Assembly (NCBI GenBank): GCA_963799245.1 | Contig: CAWCWN010000003.1 | Span: 1,364,001 to 1,428,000, forward strand | Length of the DNA stretch: 64,000 bases | Source: CAWCWN01 sp963799245 | Lineage (GTDB): Bacteria > Chloroflexota > Ktedonobacteria > Ktedonobacterales > Ktedonobacteraceae | Reading direction: 5' to 3' | In this document: positions 18,156 through 27,359 of the stretch, piece after piece | Numbering within the stretch: the first letter of the stretch is position 1 | Layout: each line of letters begins with the position of its first letter | Made by a program: the position numbers and the translations under genes | The notes under the pieces: model-generated | Databases searched by the model: none | The model's input: only the letters and a program-made list of their open reading frames with translations | What the model was told of the DNA's origin: nothing

Positions 18156-20519
18156 ATGAAACCTCGGTTTGAAATACCTCAGCGGAGTCACTATGCGCGG
18201 AAACCTGATTCACTCACAGGTCGGGCTTACCCAGCGGATCAGGAGACCTCTTCTCCCAATACCGCACCCAAACTGTCACCGATTGAAGACCCACTGCCGC
18301 AGAATACAGAAGGCCCTGATCTTATCACTGGTCAAGTCTCTGTGGTTGACCAGAATACTGCCTTGTTGCCTGTTATTGTGCTTAATTCATCTTCTGTGGA
18401 AGCCTCTCCACCGCCTGATTCATCTACACATCGAGCTTTTATCGCTGAGCAAGAGACTTCTTTGCTCGGCGCAATACCCAATCTATTGCCTGCTAAATCC
18501 CCTTTGCCTCCTGAGCTGTCCATAAATCAGCTCTCCGTCGCTGACCAGGAGACGATGTCGCTGGAAGCTATACCCAGCTCACCTCCTGCTGTCTCTGCTA
18601 CATCGGCAAACAATCTACCAGGGTTTCTACGCTACATGTTCAGCACCGGTCTGGCGCGTTTGCAGGAACCTCAACCAGAAGGTTTGCTGACACGTGGTTT
18701 ACAGGCAATAAGGCCTGGTACCCGCCTGGGCCTCGTTCCCCTCCTGGCACTTACCAACGCTTCTAGTCTGCTTATCGTGTCTCTTTCCTATTATTTGTCT
18801 GTTTGGGGATACAGTTATCCAACGGTAGAAGCCTGTTTCTTAGGTGGCCTGCTGCTCATGTTCGCGCCCAACCTTGTGCGGCTCCTGTCGAGGGCGCCAT
18901 CGCGCTTGGAGCGTATCTGCTTGCTCTGTGTTCTTGGACTGATTTTCTACCTTGTTCAATTCATGAGCAGTCCGCTTGCTTTTTCGTCGTTTGATGATTT
19001 CCTACATTGGCGTACTGCGGATGATATTCTCAGGACTGGCCATCTCTTCAGTGTAAATTCAATGCTGCCGGTGAGTCCCTATTATCCAGGGCTTGAGCTT
19101 GTGACAGATGCCATCAGCACCACGACCAGGTTAAGCATTTTTCAAGCAGGTGTTAGCGTAACTATCGCAGCCCATTTCCTAATGGTTCTAGCGCTTTTCC
19201 TGCTTTTCGAGCAAATAACCGGATCTAGTCGCATGGCAGGGATCGGTGTGCTTGTCTATATGGCAAATCCGCATTTTATCTTTTTTGACTCTATTTATAG
19301 TTATGAAACGTTAGCACTACCACTCGCTATATTAATGATCTATACTCTGACGCGATATGCAAATACTGACAAAAATCAGCGTTGGCTCATTGCTATTGCA
19401 TGGATTGTGCTGGCGGCAGTGACTATTACACATCATATGACAGACTATATCTTTGATGGAATACTTCTCCTGTGGGCAGGAGTGAGCTTCTTCCGGCCAG
19501 CCCCAAGTAAAGTTCGCATACATCTAGCCGCTATAGCTACGTTCGCGCTGTTTTTATCATTGGCATACGCGTTTCTTCTTTCCGGAAACCCGGTTTGGAG
19601 CTATCTCTCCGACTATTTTGGAAGCGCATTCGGCCAACTAGAACAGATTATCGCAGGAGTTGGTAGCCCCCGCCCATTGTTTACAAGTGCCGTTCAAGCG
19701 CCACCCGTTTGGGATAAGTTGTTTATAACTGGCGCTATCGCGCTGGTGGCATTTAGCCTTCCCTTTGGGTTACTTACCCTCCAGCGGCTGCATCGTGACA
19801 ATTCACTGGCTGTTACATTTGGTATTGCCTCACTCTCCTACCCTTTAACGCAGGCATTCCGTTTCACCAGCTTTGGCACGGAGATCACAGATCGCGCAGC
19901 AGCCTTCCTTTTTCTACCCATTGCCTATATGTTGGCAGTTCTCATAACCCATTTCTGGCCCACACGCAGGCTCAGCCGGAGAACAATTTCGCTTATCACC
20001 GGCGCAATCCTGGTGATCTTTCTGGGCAATGTAATTGTAGAAACAGGCCCAAATTTAACAGGAATTCCCGGTCCCTATCTTGTTGTCGCTGACGCCCGCT
20101 CGGTCGAGCCTGAGGGTATTGAAGCAGCATTATGGGGCCTTACTTATCTTGGACCCGATAACCGGATTGCAACCGACCGCATCAACCAGATGCTTATGAG
20201 CACCTATGGGCATCAGCGTATCGTGACCCGTCTAGATGACAATATAGATGTTGCTCCTCTTTTTTATGCGGCGCAGTTCGATAGCGCTGATACAACTATC
20301 CTGCAGAATGGGCAGATACGTTACCTGGTGGTTGATACTCGCATAAGTGCGGCGCTGCCATTAGAGGGAACATATTTTGAGAACGACGTGCCCCACAGTA
20401 TCATCAGCAGAGATGCGCTCACAAAATTTAATGCTGTGACACAAATGAACAGGCTATTTGATAGCGGCGACATTGTGATCTACGATGCAGGATCATTTAT
20501 TAACGGATCGGGTTCATAA
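18156..20519 (+). CDS. large multi-pass membrane protein with N-terminal repeats
   Basis: Residues about 15-155 are polar and made of four imperfect repeats of 30-36 residues built around AxQET or VxDQxT and a Pro-rich end. From residue 190 on there are some twelve hydrophobic helices. A SSFDDFLHWRTADDIL loop after helix 4 recalls the acidic first loop of GT-C glycosyltransferases. A soluble domain of about 150 residues closes the protein. It may be a membrane glycosyltransferase or polymerase of operon 1, which has no obvious Wzy. This is an inference. Confidence 0.6.
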   Translation: MKPRFEIPQRSHYARKPDSLTGRAYPADQETSSPNTAPKLSPIEDPLPQNTEGPDLITGQVSVVDQNTALLPVIVLNSSSVEASPPPDSSTHRAFIAEQETSLLGAIPNLLPAKSPLPPELSINQLSVADQETMSLEAIPSSPPAVSATSANNLPGFLRYMFSTGLARLQEPQPEGLLTRGLQAIRPGTRLGLVPLLALTNASSLLIVSLSYYLSVWGYSYPTVEACFLGGLLLMFAPNLVRLLSRAPSRLERICLLCVLGLIFYLVQFMSSPLAFSSFDDFLHWRTADDILRTGHLFSVNSMLPVSPYYPGLELVTDAISTTTRLSIFQAGVSVTIAAHFLMVLALFLLFEQITGSSRMAGIGVLVYMANPHFIFFDSIYSYETLALPLAILMIYTLTRYANTDKNQRWLIAIAWIVLAAVTITHHMTDYIFDGILLLWAGVSFFRPAPSKVRIHLAAIATFALFLSLAYAFLLSGNPVWSYLSDYFGSAFGQLEQIIAGVGSPRPLFTSAVQAPPVWDKLFITGAIALVAFSLPFGLLTLQRLHRDNSLAVTFGIASLSYPLTQAFRFTSFGTEITDRAAAFLFLPIAYMLAVLITHFWPTRRLSRRTISLITGAILVIFLGNVIVETGPNLTGIPGPYLVVADARSVEPEGIEAALWGLTYLGPDNRIATDRINQMLMSTYGHQRIVTRLDDNIDVAPLFYAAQFDSADTTILQNGQIRYLVVDTRISAALPLEGTYFENDVPHSIISRDALTKFNAVTQMNRLFDSGDIVIYDAGSFINGSGS

Positions 20520-20642
20520 ATATCTGAAGTGTGAATGTGCGTGCTTCCGGACACGAACATGCCAGTCTCCTGGCGCTTTGTTGGAGCAATCAACAAGTGA
20601 ATTTTCTAGCAGTTCTCACACTCATAGTAGGAGGTTTCGCTC

Positions 20643-21542
20643 ATGCGTTTCAAAAACCTTGATCTCATCATAGCAATGGTCATTGTCGCCATCAATGTGG
20701 CATGGACGCAGATTCCCAATCGTTTTATGATAGTGGGAATTCTTTTTGCTTTGCCTTTAATTCTCTTTTTACCAGGATACACCCTTACCCAAACCCTATT
20801 TCGCAGACGTGTACCAGAGCAAAAGCTGGATGCTTCCAATCACATTGCCCGCCGGTCGGACCTGCAACTAGGGCATCCCATCAGCGGCACGGATCAGATC
20901 GTTCTCGGCCTCGGTTTGAGCATGGCGATCGATGTGCTGGTGGGTTTTACGCTTAACCTCCTTCCAATAGGATTAGAAGCGCTATCATGGATACTTTCGT
21001 TAGGGCTTCTCACGACAGCTTTTTCTATCCTGGCCGTCTTCCTCCGGCGTAAAGATATTTCCAGAACCTCTATAACGCCACAGGTCCGGATTACTTTGCA
21101 AGACTGTGCCCTTTTGGGACTGGCCATCATTGTAGTAGCCTCAGCAGTCTGGCTCTCTCTTATTCGCCCTCTAGAACCGCAACCCAGCTTTACTCAATTC
21201 TGGATGCTTCCAGCCAACCAGGACAGCAAAACCTGTGCTGTCTCTGTTGGAGTCCAGAGCTTTGCAACCACACCTGAAACCTATCGCGTAGTGATGATCG
21301 TCAATAGTGTTCAAACAAATACCTGGCCGTCAATCGTTCTGACACCACAGCAGAAATGGGTTCAGTCGGTACCAATAACGCCGGGAACTGGAACCACCGA
21401 CAGTTTGTTTATCGAGGCTCATTTATATTTAGCCGCTAAGCCTGCCACCGTGTATCGTGATGTTCATTTGAGTTTTTACTTTTCGAGTATTAATACGAAT
21501 GGACTTGTTCAGCAACAGTGTGTGCCCGTGACACAAAACTAA
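20643..21542 (+). CDS. DUF1616 membrane protein
   Basis: The protein starts with two helices typical for DUF1616 (LDLIIAMVIVAINVAW and FALPLILFLPGYTL). Two more follow, then a C-terminal extracytoplasmic domain of about 120 residues. DUF1616 proteins occur in archaeal and bacterial surface-glycan loci and have no known activity. AGGAGG lies upstream. It ends at a strong bidirectional terminator. Confidence 0.75.
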   Translation: MRFKNLDLIIAMVIVAINVAWTQIPNRFMIVGILFALPLILFLPGYTLTQTLFRRRVPEQKLDASNHIARRSDLQLGHPISGTDQIVLGLGLSMAIDVLVGFTLNLLPIGLEALSWILSLGLLTTAFSILAVFLRRKDISRTSITPQVRITLQDCALLGLAIIVVASAVWLSLIRPLEPQPSFTQFWMLPANQDSKTCAVSVGVQSFATTPETYRVVMIVNSVQTNTWPSIVLTPQQKWVQSVPITPGTGTTDSLFIEAHLYLAAKPATVYRDVHLSFYFSSINTNGLVQQQCVPVTQN

Positions 21543-21553
21543 AAAAGATAAAT

Positions 21554-21599
21554 GCTCCCAGGGTAGTGAAGCCATGCACGGCCTCACTGCCCTGGGAGC
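21554..21599. terminator. bidirectional terminator between convergent genes
   Basis: GCTCCCAGGGTAGTGAAGCC pairs with GGCCTCACTGCCCTGGGAGC with one mismatch, giving a 20-bp stem and a 6-base loop. An A6 run at 21541-21546 serves as the T-tract for the minus-strand transcript. It separates operon 1 from the GH16 gene. Confidence 0.75.
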
Positions 21600-21630
21600 T
21601 GTGATTAGCGGTTATACATTACGGCCCGAC

Positions 21631-22572
21631 TCATTCATGTGCATAGACTCTTACATAAGAGATGTACATCTTCTGAGGAAAAACGGTCGTAAAATTGGGA
21701 CTTCCAGGCCACGTACCTCCAACCGGGAGATTGAGAACAATGTGGAAAGGATGGTTATAAACCCAGTCTTGCGGTTTTGGGAGAGAGACCCTGTTGAAAG
21801 TGGCATAGTTAATACCATCTACAAAGAAGTGGAGATGACTGGGATCCCATTGCAACGCATAAACATGGAAGCCATCGGCGAAATTGCCATGCTGGAGCCT
21901 ATAAATACCGGAGAAGTAGCTTGGGCCATGCACAGTTCCATAAATAATGTTAGGTTGACTGCTAACATTCTCCATTACGTCAATTTCGCCACAGATGGGC
22001 CAGCCAACCGTTGCGCAATTGTCGCCAAGTAGCCAGAAAGCTGACCAGATTCCCTGACCATAGGGGATTTTGATGCTGGCTTCGAGACGTCCGTAGGTGA
22101 AGCTAAAATGGCCCCTGGTCGTTATTTGAGCAGACGTATACTGGCAAGGGCCATACCAGCATTGATACCCTGCAGGGTTGCCTTTGCGAGCCTCAATTAC
22201 GAGGTTGCCCTGACCATCCTGGTAGACATTCTGGTTGTTGGTGTCGTAGTCCAGCTGCTGATTACCCCAACCCTCACCTCCAATCGCGGGAGCCCACTTG
22301 CTTGGATCCGGGGCAGTGCCTGAAGGCCCATCAAATTCGTCGCTCCAGACAGGCTTCCAGGGGGAATTTTGCGTCGTAGGTGTCGCCGTATGTAGTACAG
22401 TTAGCTCTGGCGCTTGTGTTGGCAATGCTGTTGCAGCAGGCGTGCTACCCAGCATGGCACAGCCTGTGAGAGGATAAAAAGCTACAAGCGAAACCACTCC
22501 GATCAGAAGAGCTTTGATCATCGATAAGCGCCTTCGCTGGCACGACTTATCGCCTGACAATCCTACGTTCAT
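21631..22572 (-). CDS. glycoside hydrolase family 16 lipoprotein
   Basis: The protein has a basic start, a hydrophobic signal and a lipobox ending LTGC, so it is likely an outer-face lipoprotein. The catalytic domain has PVWSDEFDGPSG at the start and the GH16 active-site motif GEIDVMENV with both catalytic Glu residues. GH16 enzymes cut beta-1,3 or beta-1,4 glucans and galactans. It probably trims or releases the polymer made here. ATG 22572 has AGAGG about 8 bases before it. Confidence 0.88.
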   Translation of the reverse strand: MNVGLSGDKSCQRRRLSMIKALLIGVVSLVAFYPLTGCAMLGSTPAATALPTQAPELTVLHTATPTTQNSPWKPVWSDEFDGPSGTAPDPSKWAPAIGGEGWGNQQLDYDTNNQNVYQDGQGNLVIEARKGNPAGYQCWYGPCQYTSAQITTRGHFSFTYGRLEASIKIPYGQGIWSAFWLLGDNCATVGWPICGEIDVMENVSSQPNIIYGTVHGPSYFSGIYRLQHGNFADGFHVYALQWDPSHLHFFVDGINYATFNRVSLPKPQDWVYNHPFHIVLNLPVGGTWPGSPNFTTVFPQKMYISYVRVYAHE

Positions 22573-22729
22573 AATCTTTGCCTCTTACAAAACGATAAAA
22601 TCCTCTTCTCCCCTCGCCCGATTGTTACCCATTGGGCGTCCTTTTTATGCAACGGTTAAGGGGCAGATATCATACAAGAAATAGGACACAAGTGTCATCG
22701 CCTGCGTAATTTTGGCCGCTATCTTTAGC

Positions 22730-23959
22730 TTAACGAGTTTTTGCCACGTGACGAGCTGCAGCGTGCGCGACACGTGGAGCCGTGGCTGGCGCCCCGGCCA
22801 CGAAACGGTAAAGCGGGCCAAAGCTCTGCAGCGAGGAAAAGCCGATGAAATAGAGCCCTGGAACGCTGCTTTCAAACCATGGATTGAGAATGGGCGAGCC
22901 GGAGTATGTCTTTATATTAGACACAATTGAAGGGCTGAGAACAGTTACACGGCTCACATCTGTCCGGTAACCTGTCGCCACTATAACGTGATCCACGCTC
23001 AAATTTGTATTATCGGAAACGGATAGCTTCACGTCCCCATCACCTTCCGCCAATTTGGTTACAATGTGTCCCTCGTGCAGCGTCGCTTTACCGATAACCC
23101 GCTTCTTCAACCAATTAGAAGCTGCCGGCCAGTGGTTATTCTTCACCATGCGAGCTTTTTTGTCCTGCGGAAAACGCTGGAAAAGATAAGGAAATACCTC
23201 TAAAGCCCGATATCTCCAGCCTGGCGCAATACCTGAGTCTGGCGCGCGCAGGCGCTCAATCCAAGAACGTTCGGCATCGCCATGATGTTCCGCCCATACA
23301 ATGGGGCGACGAGCTATCACATCTACTGAGACACCCGCTTCGTTGAGTAGAGCCGCCCATTCAACGGCGCTCTGGCCTCCCCCGATGATGGCCACTTTTT
23401 TCCCGGCAAAACGGCTAAAATCGCCATGTTCGTATGAATGGGTAAGCAGCTCAGTCGACAAATGCGCATATTCTGATGGAATATGGTGATAATAGCCAGG
23501 TCCTACAGCCATCACTACTGCTGAAGTAGCCACCACGCGCCCATCCTCAAGTGTTAACACAAATTGTTCACCTGTGCGTTCGATAAAGGAAACATAGGTT
23601 GGATCTACATAAGGCACCCCTTGCTTTTGGAACCACATCCCATAATCGATGAAAAGCTGGATCGGCATTGGATAACAGATATCATATTCAGAAACTTCAA
23701 TAAATTGTTTAAGTCCATATTTCTTCTGCGGATCGGAAAGATTGCTTGCCCACCAGTGAGAACGCAGAAACATGCCCCTGGGCATTCTTTCCCGCCAGAG
23801 TTCCAGCGGTTTGCCAAACACTGCGACATTCATTCCTTTTCCCGCCAGGTGCGCTGCAGCTGAAAGACCATATGGGCCGGCCCCAACTACAACAACGTCA
23901 TGCCGCTGAGTAGAAGAGCGAGGATCTTGAATATCTTGTCGCGGCGATACTACACTCAT
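22730..23959 (-). CDS. FAD/NAD(P)-dependent oxidoreductase, N-monooxygenase-like
   Basis: The protein has two dinucleotide-binding sites: VVVVGAGPYGLSAAAHL for FAD and VAIIGGGQSAVEWAALL for NAD(P)H. An ATGY motif (HVIVATGYRTDV) follows. This layout fits flavin monooxygenases of the lysine/ornithine N-hydroxylase or FMO type. I use ATG 23959, with AAGGAG 8 bases before it, rather than the longer frame from 24067. It begins 11 bases after an ATP-grasp gene. The same pairing occurs at 33919-36370. Confidence 0.8.
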   Translation of the reverse strand: MSVVSPRQDIQDPRSSTQRHDVVVVGAGPYGLSAAAHLAGKGMNVAVFGKPLELWRERMPRGMFLRSHWWASNLSDPQKKYGLKQFIEVSEYDICYPMPIQLFIDYGMWFQKQGVPYVDPTYVSFIERTGEQFVLTLEDGRVVATSAVVMAVGPGYYHHIPSEYAHLSTELLTHSYEHGDFSRFAGKKVAIIGGGQSAVEWAALLNEAGVSVDVIARRPIVWAEHHGDAERSWIERLRAPDSGIAPGWRYRALEVFPYLFQRFPQDKKARMVKNNHWPAASNWLKKRVIGKATLHEGHIVTKLAEGDGDVKLSVSDNTNLSVDHVIVATGYRTDVSRVTVLSPSIVSNIKTYSGSPILNPWFESSVPGLYFIGFSSLQSFGPLYRFVAGAPATAPRVAHAAARHVAKTR

Positions 23960-23970
23960 ATATATTCTCC

Positions 23971-25284
23971 TTAGACATGGTTCTTTGAGAAGCTTTTTTG
24001 GGCTTGCTGCCACAAATCGCGCGGAAACCCGACTGTTGCTGTCCATGCTGGAAGAGGATCTTCCCAATCGAGATAGTCATACCGCATAGGCATGAAGAAA
24101 GAAGAACAGAAATCGAAAATGGCTCTACCAGGTGAGGAAACTCCAGATCTGCCTCGATGTAACAGAGACGCAATTGTTGTGGAAATATCACCTCCCAGGT
24201 GGCGCATCCAGAGTCCACATCGATAGCTCCCCACTGTATCAATGTGATCCCCATTAGCCCACTGATAGAGCAGATACGGGAAATCCACCCCGGCCCGCAC
24301 AGCAATTTCGACGGAAGCAGAGAGACGTGGATTAATTTCCATCAAGTAAGGAAACCCGGCTTTATCGCGCCGGAACTCCACTTCAGAGTATCCCTCCAGT
24401 TCGATTTCCCGCACTAATTGTTCGGCTTGTTCACCGATATCCAGCGGGATAGCCATACTTTGGCGCTGCACAGATATTCCTCCAAGAGGCGGATTGGTCC
24501 GCCTGGCCCATTGGGCAAAACGGGCATACATTTGATCTTTCGCGTAGAGGAAACTCACAGCTTCCCTTTTGCCCGTGAGATACTGCTGGAAGAGTACTTT
24601 TCCACCCAGGTCGGTCAATTCTTCCACGCCACGCCGCGCCTCTTCAGGAGTCGTCACTAACAGGCAGGAAACTCTGATTCCCTGCTGTCCGTTTTCTATC
24701 CAGGACTCCTCAGGTTTGACCACCGCGGGAAGCCCGATTTCGCTCAGAGCAGCAGCGACATCGCTCACGCCTGCGAGAGTGACCCCTCGCGGAATCCTCA
24801 ACCCCAGTTGTCTAGCAACTTCCAGGGTTTGTTCTTTGCTGACCGCTATTGCCAGTGCGGACTCTTTGGCTATCGCTAACCCGCTGCGTGTCTCCAGGTG
24901 CTCCCGATACTGACGAAGCAATGCCACATTGCTATCCGAGGTGGGAATCACTACCCGCGCACCGCTTGATGCGAGCAGTTGATTTAGATAAGGCAGATGT
25001 TCCTTTGTCTCCTTATAGGCAGGACAGATGAGCTTGTGGTGACACCAGCGCGATGAGAAAGCAGGGATGGCGAGATTATCAGGAGTCTCCATAGCCGCTA
25101 TACGCAATCCATGCTTGCCAAGCGAGCGGACAGCCATAAGCGATTGGCGCGCCCTGGCATTCAACACCAGGGCATCACACGTTCCCTGCCGGGGCGCAGA
25201 CTCCGAGGGATCAGTCAGAACCAGGCTGTTTCCCCCTGGCACAGGGGAGTTTTGGAATGTATCATCTATAGAGGCGCCGGCCAT
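23971..25284 (-). CDS. ATP-grasp domain protein
   Basis: The 437-residue protein is a close relative of the one at 14283: CDALVLNARARQSLMAVRSL at the start, IGLPAVVKPEESWIENGQQG in the ATP-binding domain and PYLMEINPRL for metal binding. It should activate a carboxylate and join it to an amine. It precedes the flavoprotein gene by 11 bases in one transcript. The substrate is unknown. Confidence 0.8.
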   Translation of the reverse strand: MAGASIDDTFQNSPVPGGNSLVLTDPSESAPRQGTCDALVLNARARQSLMAVRSLGKHGLRIAAMETPDNLAIPAFSSRWCHHKLICPAYKETKEHLPYLNQLLASSGARVVIPTSDSNVALLRQYREHLETRSGLAIAKESALAIAVSKEQTLEVARQLGLRIPRGVTLAGVSDVAAALSEIGLPAVVKPEESWIENGQQGIRVSCLLVTTPEEARRGVEELTDLGGKVLFQQYLTGKREAVSFLYAKDQMYARFAQWARRTNPPLGGISVQRQSMAIPLDIGEQAEQLVREIELEGYSEVEFRRDKAGFPYLMEINPRLSASVEIAVRAGVDFPYLLYQWANGDHIDTVGSYRCGLWMRHLGGDISTTIASLLHRGRSGVSSPGRAIFDFCSSFFMPMRYDYLDWEDPLPAWTATVGFPRDLWQQAQKSFSKNHV

Positions 25285-25339
25285 TTGTCACTCCTATTTT
25301 CTACTTTTCTTCTGCCTTACAACAAAGAGTGAGGAACCT

Positions 25340-25630
25340 CAATCATCGCTGTACATATTTTGGAAGGTGTATGCGACCAATCAAGCCAAAGAGATGCTGC
25401 CACTTAAGCAAGCAGTCTTGGCGTAGCGCGAAGAATATCTGGTGGAACGTGGGTTTGGACGTTTGCAAGGCAAGCTGCTGTCGCTGACGCCCATATATGT
25501 TCCAAAGGGACTAGCAGGCGACCGGCCTCTCTATATAACCAATTACCTTAAAGCGCTTACAGGCACTGCTACTGTGATTTTAGCGACAGGTTGTCTCTTG
25601 CATATTGAGGATAAGTTGAGAAGTGGTTGA
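25340..25630 (+). pseudogene. C-terminal remnant of an IS1634-family transposase
   Basis: The frame at 25442-25560 reads MERGFGRLQGKLLSLTPIY, matching the C-terminal end of IS1634 transposases. The upstream part is reduced to scraps with stops. A separate N-terminal remnant of the same family is at 61029-61310. It is dead. Confidence 0.55.
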
Positions 25631-25667
25631 GATTTGGAGATGTTGGTTACGATAGTACAGCACAACT

Positions 25668-25762
25668 TATATTTCCTTGCGTTCATCGGCTCCCCTTGCC
25701 TGCCGACAAGATGAGCAAGATGCCGGAGTCGAGGGGGGTGGGTAAGGGCATCTTGCTAGCCA
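25668..25762 (-). repeat. MITE-like palindromic repeat, copy 3 (diverged)
   Basis: On the minus strand this matches the 107-bp element at 2247 and 54219 from GGCTAGCAAGATGCCC to GAACGCAAGGAAATATAA. It carries an insertion of about 24 bases before GAACG and has lost the outer left end. The IS4-family element lies about 100 bases to the right. Confidence 0.7.
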
Positions 25763-25866
25763 GCTCAGCTCAGCCAGCCTGAGCGAAGCTAGACGCGAGA
25801 GCGTCGTTGGCTGGCTGGACAAGAGACCAAGAGAGTGGCCACCCTGCCCGGGGCACCCTCTCCGGG

Positions 25867-27276
25867 CTTTCAGGGGTAGGTATTTGAAAAGCAAGCAAGC
25901 AAGGAGAGAAAAACAGGTCGAAGAAACAAGGAGAGAAATCCCTTTCTGATACGATGCAAGGTATGAACGTACCGCAGTATCGGAGGAAAGAGATGTCTCA
26001 TCGGAAAGCATTATCGCAATGGGAAGGGACCGTGTCAATGTATCTGCCCCACTTGAGTCGCCCGCAAGCGCATGTGTTAGCGTTATGGAGCTATGGGCTG
26101 GTGCTGGCCAAGTCCTGTGGTATCACGAGCGTGGCGGCCCTGCTGGCTGACCTCATGGGATCATCAGTGTCCACGCTGCGTCAACAACTGCGTGAGTGGT
26201 GCTATGATGCCCAGGACAAAAAAGGGGAGCATCGGCAAGACGTGGATGTGACGCTCTGCTTTGGGCCGCTGCTGGGCTGGATTGTGAGCAAATGGCCTGC
26301 AAGCGAATGCCGGCTGGCAGTAGGAATGGATGCGACCACGCTGACCGACCGCTTCACGGTGCTCTGCATCAGCGTGCTCTACCGCAGTTGTGCCATTCCG
26401 GTGGCCTGGAAGCTGTTGCATGGCGGGGAAAAAGGAGCGTGGGAACCGTATTGGAAAGCGTTGTTTACCTCGCTGCAAGGCCGCGTGCCCAAGCATTGGA
26501 CAGTGATTGTGCTCGCGGATCGTGGGTTGTATGCTCCCTGGCTCTTCCGTCACCTGATCTCGTTGGGCTGGCATCCGTTCTTGCGCATTAATCTGGGCGG
26601 CAAAGTGCGTCCGGTGGGAGCTGAGCGGTTTGATTGGCTGAGTTCGCTGGTTCCCCAAACGGGAAGCGCGTGGTGCGGTCGAGTCGATTGCTTTGTGCAG
26701 AGGACCGTGCGCTGTACGCTGCTCGCACGCTGGGAGGAAGGCTACGCCGACGCCTGGCTGGTGCTGACCGATTTGGCTCCCGAGGCAGCCGATGTGGTGT
26801 GGTACAGCATGCGGAGCTGGATCGAAGGGGGGTTCAAAGACTCCAAGCGGGGAGGCTGGCAATGGCATCAAACGAAGATGACCGATCCGACACGAGCCAG
26901 TCGCTTATGGTTAGCTATCGCGGTGGCGACCTTATGGGTCGTCAGCGTGGGAGGGGAGGCTGATGCCACGCAGCCCTGCAGCGGGTTGGAGGCGTTACCC
27001 ACATGGCATATCGCGCGTCGCCAGGCCACCAAGCGGTCAAGACCGCGGCTGCAAAGTTGCTTTGCCCAGGGGGTGCGACGGATTTTCGTGGCGGTGCTGG
27101 ACAGACGACGACTGCCGTTGGGACGCTTCATCCCAGAGCCATGGCCAACGAGGATGCCGCCTCGCAAGCCCTCCAAGAAGGAACGTCTGCTGAAACCGTT
27201 TCTGACCATACCACCAGCGGATGTGCCTCCTTTGGCTTCCGAGGCGGTCGCATGAACAAAAACCTACCCGTGAAAG
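25867..27276 (+). mobile_element. IS4-family insertion sequence, apparently intact
   Basis: The element is 1410 bp long. Its inverted ends start CTTTCAGGGGTAGGTATTTG (left) and CTTTCACGGGTAGGTTTTTG (right, reversed), differing at two positions. It is flanked by an 11-bp direct duplication CCCTCTCCGGG at 25856-25866 and 27277-27287. This duplication length is usual for IS4 relatives. A full transposase lies inside. The clean ends suggest a recent insertion. Confidence 0.85.
25993..27255 (+). CDS. IS4-family DDE transposase
   Basis: The 420-residue protein has the DDE catalytic parts VGMDATTL (first Asp), VLADRGLY (second Asp) and the IS4 signature YSMRSWIEGGFKDSK, which fits Y-x2-R-x3-E-x6-K exactly. 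ATG 25993 is chosen over 25954 because GGAGG at 25981-25985 is well placed. It is complete and probably active. Confidence 0.9.
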   Translation: MSHRKALSQWEGTVSMYLPHLSRPQAHVLALWSYGLVLAKSCGITSVAALLADLMGSSVSTLRQQLREWCYDAQDKKGEHRQDVDVTLCFGPLLGWIVSKWPASECRLAVGMDATTLTDRFTVLCISVLYRSCAIPVAWKLLHGGEKGAWEPYWKALFTSLQGRVPKHWTVIVLADRGLYAPWLFRHLISLGWHPFLRINLGGKVRPVGAERFDWLSSLVPQTGSAWCGRVDCFVQRTVRCTLLARWEEGYADAWLVLTDLAPEAADVVWYSMRSWIEGGFKDSKRGGWQWHQTKMTDPTRASRLWLAIAVATLWVVSVGGEADATQPCSGLEALPTWHIARRQATKRSRPRLQSCFAQGVRRIFVAVLDRRRLPLGRFIPEPWPTRMPPRKPSKKERLLKPFLTIPPADVPPLASEAVA

Positions 27277-27307
27277 CCCTCTCCGGGGGAGAGGTAATAG
27301 GTAATAG

Positions 27308-27328
27308 AGGCACCCGCAACGGGTGCCT
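27308..27328 (-). terminator. hairpin terminator of the Gfo/DegT operon
   Basis: AGGCACCCG and CGGGTGCCT form a perfect 9-bp stem with a 3-base loop, 31 bases beyond the stop of the minus-strand dehydrogenase gene. The following T-tract is weak. Confidence 0.5.
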
Positions 27329-27359
27329 GATTTATGCTAGAGGGGTATGAGGAGGGGCG

